Positions 61,175-64,000 of a stretch of DNA of 64,000 nt are shown here, in pieces. Position numbers and translations under genes: made by a program. Within the stretch, counting starts at the first letter, position 1; each line of letters begins with the position of its first letter. Where the stretch lies: assembly GCA_002786025.1 (NCBI GenBank), contig NHNW01000011.1, forward strand, positions 248,001-312,000. Direction: 5' to 3'. This stretch comes from Zasmidium citrigriseum (taxonomy: Eukaryota > Ascomycota > Dothideomycetes > Mycosphaerellales > Mycosphaerellaceae). Under the pieces are notes generated by a model. The model saw only the letters and a program-made list of their open reading frames with translations, made no database searches and had not been told where the DNA came from.

Positions 61175-62953
61175 TTAGGAATTCAGCACCTTCGTCTTCA
61201 TCCACTCGCTCGTTCCCACGCCCAAGTTCAAACCATTCCTCGCCCACCATCTCCTAACCTCCATGCCCCTTTCTCCCTCATACCCATCCTCCAACGCTTC
61301 CTCCACATCACAGGTCTTGTACTCCACTTTCAGCCCACTCCTTTTCCACCATTCCAGCACTCTGACATTGCCGCTCTTCGTCGCTCCCACCAGCACCTGA
61401 TTGTCGAAAATCATCTTGGAACCCTTGAGCTCGTGCCAGATCTGCAGAATATCAACATGGCCGTGGGTCGAAGCGAGTTTGGCGACGGTATCTTCATGTG
61501 GGAAAGCGATGCCAGATTGTAACCACCAGCGTACCACATCGGTATGGCCGTTTTGAGTGGCGTAGCAGATGGATTTGCCGGGCTTAAGGCGAACTTTGGA
61601 GGAATCGACGCTGGCGTTGGTGTCGTCAACGGTCGTGGATTGAGACTTCCACCATTCGAGGACGGGAATATGACCCTGACTGCTGGCCTGTTCCAATGCA
61701 GCTTCGGTGAATTTCAGGGGTAGACCAGAGTGTTGCCACCATTCAAGAACGTTAACGAAACCAGCACGAGATGCGCCATCGAGAGCTTCACAATTGTATT
61801 CCTTGGTGAGGAATGAAGGGGAGGTACGCCAGAATTCCAGGATCTCAGTCCGCCCAAAGACAGAGGAGGCTTTATCCGGTAGGAAAGTGTGGCCAAATGT
61901 CGCCCAGAATAGATCCTTGTGATTGGCTTCCAAGTGGGCCAGGAGAGGCGTCATGGCGAAGCGCATAATGAGTTTGATGCAGAGTTTCGACAGCCATCGC
62001 GGAACACTATGCGTTGCAATGAAGTGTTTCACGTCCGCCAAATTTCCCCTCAGGATTGTGAGTTCAAGCGCTTCCATGTAGTTTCGCGGGCCCTGAGGAC
62101 TCGTGTGGGATGTCCAGTCGGCTGGCGGAGGGAGATTAGTATAGATGTGCAGAGTCTGCGCCAGCTCCCAATCGCCCGTGAAATCAATGATTATGCTCCA
62201 TAGTTCAGGAGGCAAAAGGCTGTTCGATTTCTTGGAGGATCTGGGAAATGCAGTCTTTTGCGTTGGTGAAACGTCCATGCCATGGCCGATATTGAGCAGG
62301 TCTACTTGGTTTCGAATGGCGTCGACCAACTCATCTGCCGCTTCCCATGAGACGACATTCTTCTGATCGTTCTCGAATGTCCACAAAATGGGCTGCAGCA
62401 ATTGCACCCAGTTCCATTTCCTACGGATCTTGGTGAGCTGCTTCTTCGTCATGGGGTTCTCCCACATGAGCGTAGACATGCCCGGAAGCAGCAGTATCTT
62501 CTTCGAAACGTTCCAACTTCTCAGAATCTCCAAAAGCAGATTGTCGGTGTGTCCATGAAGCATCTTGGCAAGATTGTTGGCGTCTATCGGCGACAAGACC
62601 AGCAAATTCGCCCATTCGCACAGCTCAGCAGCCTCTTGCTCGATTTCTGCGACATCGCGAGTGGGTGTGTGGCGCATCGTATTCGGCATAGTCAGACATT
62701 CTCGCGACGCTCTGATGAAGTCCTGGCCGCGGAAGCCAGTATCCAAGACGGCTCGCAATGAGACATCGGGTAGGGCAGCGATTTGAGGTAGCAGCTTGTC
62801 GACGATTTTGGCGTCTGCGCAGCCGGTCGAGACGAAGAGGACGTTTAGCTCGCGTATGCGGTGGTGTCGGTCCATATCATCCAGACGTAGGTTTTCGTAG
62901 GAAGCGGAGGCGCGGTCGCTCCGTGGGCGGTGGACGGGCGCCATGTTTATCAT
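61175..62953 (-). CDS. Flavoprotein (PPCDC/Hal3-like) fused to ankyrin-like repeats
   Basis: A single exon encodes 592 aa from ATG 62,953 (MINMAPVHRP; ATG 62,944 is an alternative). Residues 35-217 are a flavoprotein fold like phosphopantothenoylcysteine decarboxylase/Hal3: ELNVLFVSTGCADAKIV, WANLLVLSPIDANNLAKM, DNLLLEILRSWN, LLLPGMSTLMWENPMT. The expected catalytic His before the WAD motif is Ala here, and the Asn of PxMNxxMW is Ser, so decarboxylation is unlikely although FMN may still bind. At 247-262 is LPPELWSIIIDFTGDW, F-box-like. About seven Trp-rich ankyrin-like repeats follow (VLEWWQHSGL, VLEWWKSQS, VVRWWLQSGI, ILQIWHEL, VLEWWKRSGL). No signal peptide. Yeast Hal3/Vhs3 inhibit the phosphatase Ppz1, so a regulatory role is one possibility. 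Confidence 0.78.
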   Translation of the reverse strand: MINMAPVHRPRSDRASASYENLRLDDMDRHHRIRELNVLFVSTGCADAKIVDKLLPQIAALPDVSLRAVLDTGFRGQDFIRASRECLTMPNTMRHTPTRDVAEIEQEAAELCEWANLLVLSPIDANNLAKMLHGHTDNLLLEILRSWNVSKKILLLPGMSTLMWENPMTKKQLTKIRRKWNWVQLLQPILWTFENDQKNVVSWEAADELVDAIRNQVDLLNIGHGMDVSPTQKTAFPRSSKKSNSLLPPELWSIIIDFTGDWELAQTLHIYTNLPPPADWTSHTSPQGPRNYMEALELTILRGNLADVKHFIATHSVPRWLSKLCIKLIMRFAMTPLLAHLEANHKDLFWATFGHTFLPDKASSVFGRTEILEFWRTSPSFLTKEYNCEALDGASRAGFVNVLEWWQHSGLPLKFTEAALEQASSQGHIPVLEWWKSQSTTVDDTNASVDSSKVRLKPGKSICYATQNGHTDVVRWWLQSGIAFPHEDTVAKLASTHGHVDILQIWHELKGSKMIFDNQVLVGATKSGNVRVLEWWKRSGLKVEYKTCDVEEALEDGYEGERGMEVRRWWARNGLNLGVGTSEWMKTKVLNS

Positions 62954-64000
62954 ACGACGTAAGGAGAGAAGAAGCTGCGCAGGGACGGTGTAGTCTGGTG
63001 ACGGGTGGCGCGGAGTATGCAACCAGTGGTGAGAGGGGTGTGCACAGTCTCGCGATGGTGCTGCAGGCCTAACAACCTATAAGAGCCAATGAGAATAACG
63101 GTCCTGCAAGCGTGTGTAAGAGTTGGAGGTTGCTCCGCGGTTGCACGTCGTTGGAGATGCGGCGGCCGAATGCGGTGAGAGGCGATTGTCGGGCTGTCAA
63201 AATGGTAGGAGGGCGTGACAACGTCTCCCCCAAGCAATTCACGTCTATACCTCACAGCTGTGAATGAAGCAACAACGCATGTGAAGGTGAAGACGATAAG
63301 GTCAGCGGCACACACGTGGATCTCGATCCGCCCGCTAGTCAAAGTCTTGCGCGACGGCAGGCCACGGCTTAATTTTGTGTCTGTCCGAGGACCTTGCACT
63401 CGCCCACGGAAATTTTCAAACAAGATATCGCATTGAGTATAGCGTCAGCATGTGTTCCATTCGGCAAGCGAGGGACCGCTGTCTGTGGCGTTATCAGAGG
63501 TTATATCATAGGCTGGGATGAGGCTGAGTAAGGCTCCAACCACAGTGGGGGCAAATGTGGATACTCATGGTCAACGTCACCTCGCAACCAAGCAACCCAC
63601 CTGCACAGTAGCAGCCACAACCTGCCAAACCCGGCGGCGTGGAAAGTCCAGCAACCTTGATATGGAGTGAGCGAATGCTGCTCGGATGCCGCTGCCGTGA
63701 TGAATTGCACGTTTGCACAATCCCTCTTCTTTGACACAATTCACTGCCGCACTCAGCTCCGCGGAAACATCCATACGCCCAGCACCCTTTCCTCCTCACC
63801 CGGGTTTTGTTCGCGGTGGATTGGTGGTGTTGTGGTCCACGCAGATCAACGCCACAGAGCAGTCGGACTGTCGGACTCGTCAAGGGCTTCCTGGCTGCCG
63901 AGCTTCTATGATGTTAACATGAGCGCACACCAGTTGGCAGACTCATTTCCTGACCCGCTCGCCTGGCGCGTCTGCCACCCGCCATTTGCAGGGTCGAGTG
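62954..64000. other. Upstream and flanking region, no gene recognised
   Basis: About 1 kb to the right edge. It should hold the promoter of the flavoprotein fusion gene. Short open frames on both strands have no recognisable content, and composition is normal (no RIP). Confidence 0.45.

Noticed and set aside
62950..63423. 157-codon minus-strand frame upstream of the flavoprotein fusion
   Set aside because: It overlaps the fusion's upstream region, with no recognisable domain or typical composition; treated as a chance frame.

Overview
The window comes from a filamentous ascomycete, most likely a Dothideomycete. Introns are short (about 50-70 nt) with GT(A/G)NGT donors and CTNAC-like branch sites. 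The gene set is fungal: DASH Hsk3, Zds1, DHA1-type MFS, GMC oxidoreductase, a dispersed 5S rRNA gene. The left half carries the signature of repeat-induced point mutation (RIP).

Region 1 (1 to about 37,560) is one continuous, extremely RIP-mutated island. CpA and TpG are almost gone and TpA is hugely enriched, while CpG, CpC and CpT remain. In bases 1-300 I count 4 CpA+TpG against about 47 TpA. No normal ORF survives. However, frames read through TAA/TAG (old CAA, CAG, TGG) stay open for hundreds of codons without frameshift, and several old products can be recognised: a SKP1-like protein (minus, 3.6-4.6 kb), a JmjC/cupin-like protein (plus, 10.4-13.3 kb), an F-box-like protein (minus, 27.3-28.2 kb), a GLFG-repeat protein (minus, 28.7-29.9 kb) and a SNF2-family helicase (plus, 31.7-37.5 kb). 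The helicase introns share a 12-base palindrome. Other frames (1-3.4, 5.1-6.0 and 9.5-10.2 kb) look coding but are unidentified. I recognised nothing in about 6.0-9.4, 13.4-26.8 and 29.9-31.6 kb.

Region 2 (37,560-38,501) is the border: mutation stops within about 50 bp, then come a short direct duplication and the 3' part of an MFS sugar porter whose 5' part is missing.

Region 3 (38.5-64 kb) is ordinary gene-rich DNA. In order: DHA1 MFS transporter (+), MYND zinc-finger protein (-), GMC oxidoreductase (+), Ser/Thr-rich secreted protein (-), orphan 180-aa protein (-), secreted NucA/NucB-like nuclease (+), 5S rRNA (+), F-box-like protein (-), Hsk3 (-), small mitochondrial-type protein (-), Zds1 (-), secreted zincin-like protease with seven introns (+), an internally deleted paralogue of it (+), and a flavoprotein-ankyrin fusion (-). 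It mixes housekeeping cell-division and morphogenesis genes with secreted or transport genes; no biosynthetic cluster is evident.

Most notable are the RIP island built of gene-like sequences rather than obvious transposons, the shared intronic palindrome in the dead helicase, and the flavoprotein fusion that lacks both decarboxylase catalytic residues. All coordinates and splices were derived by eye. Family names rest on remembered motifs, not on database searches.
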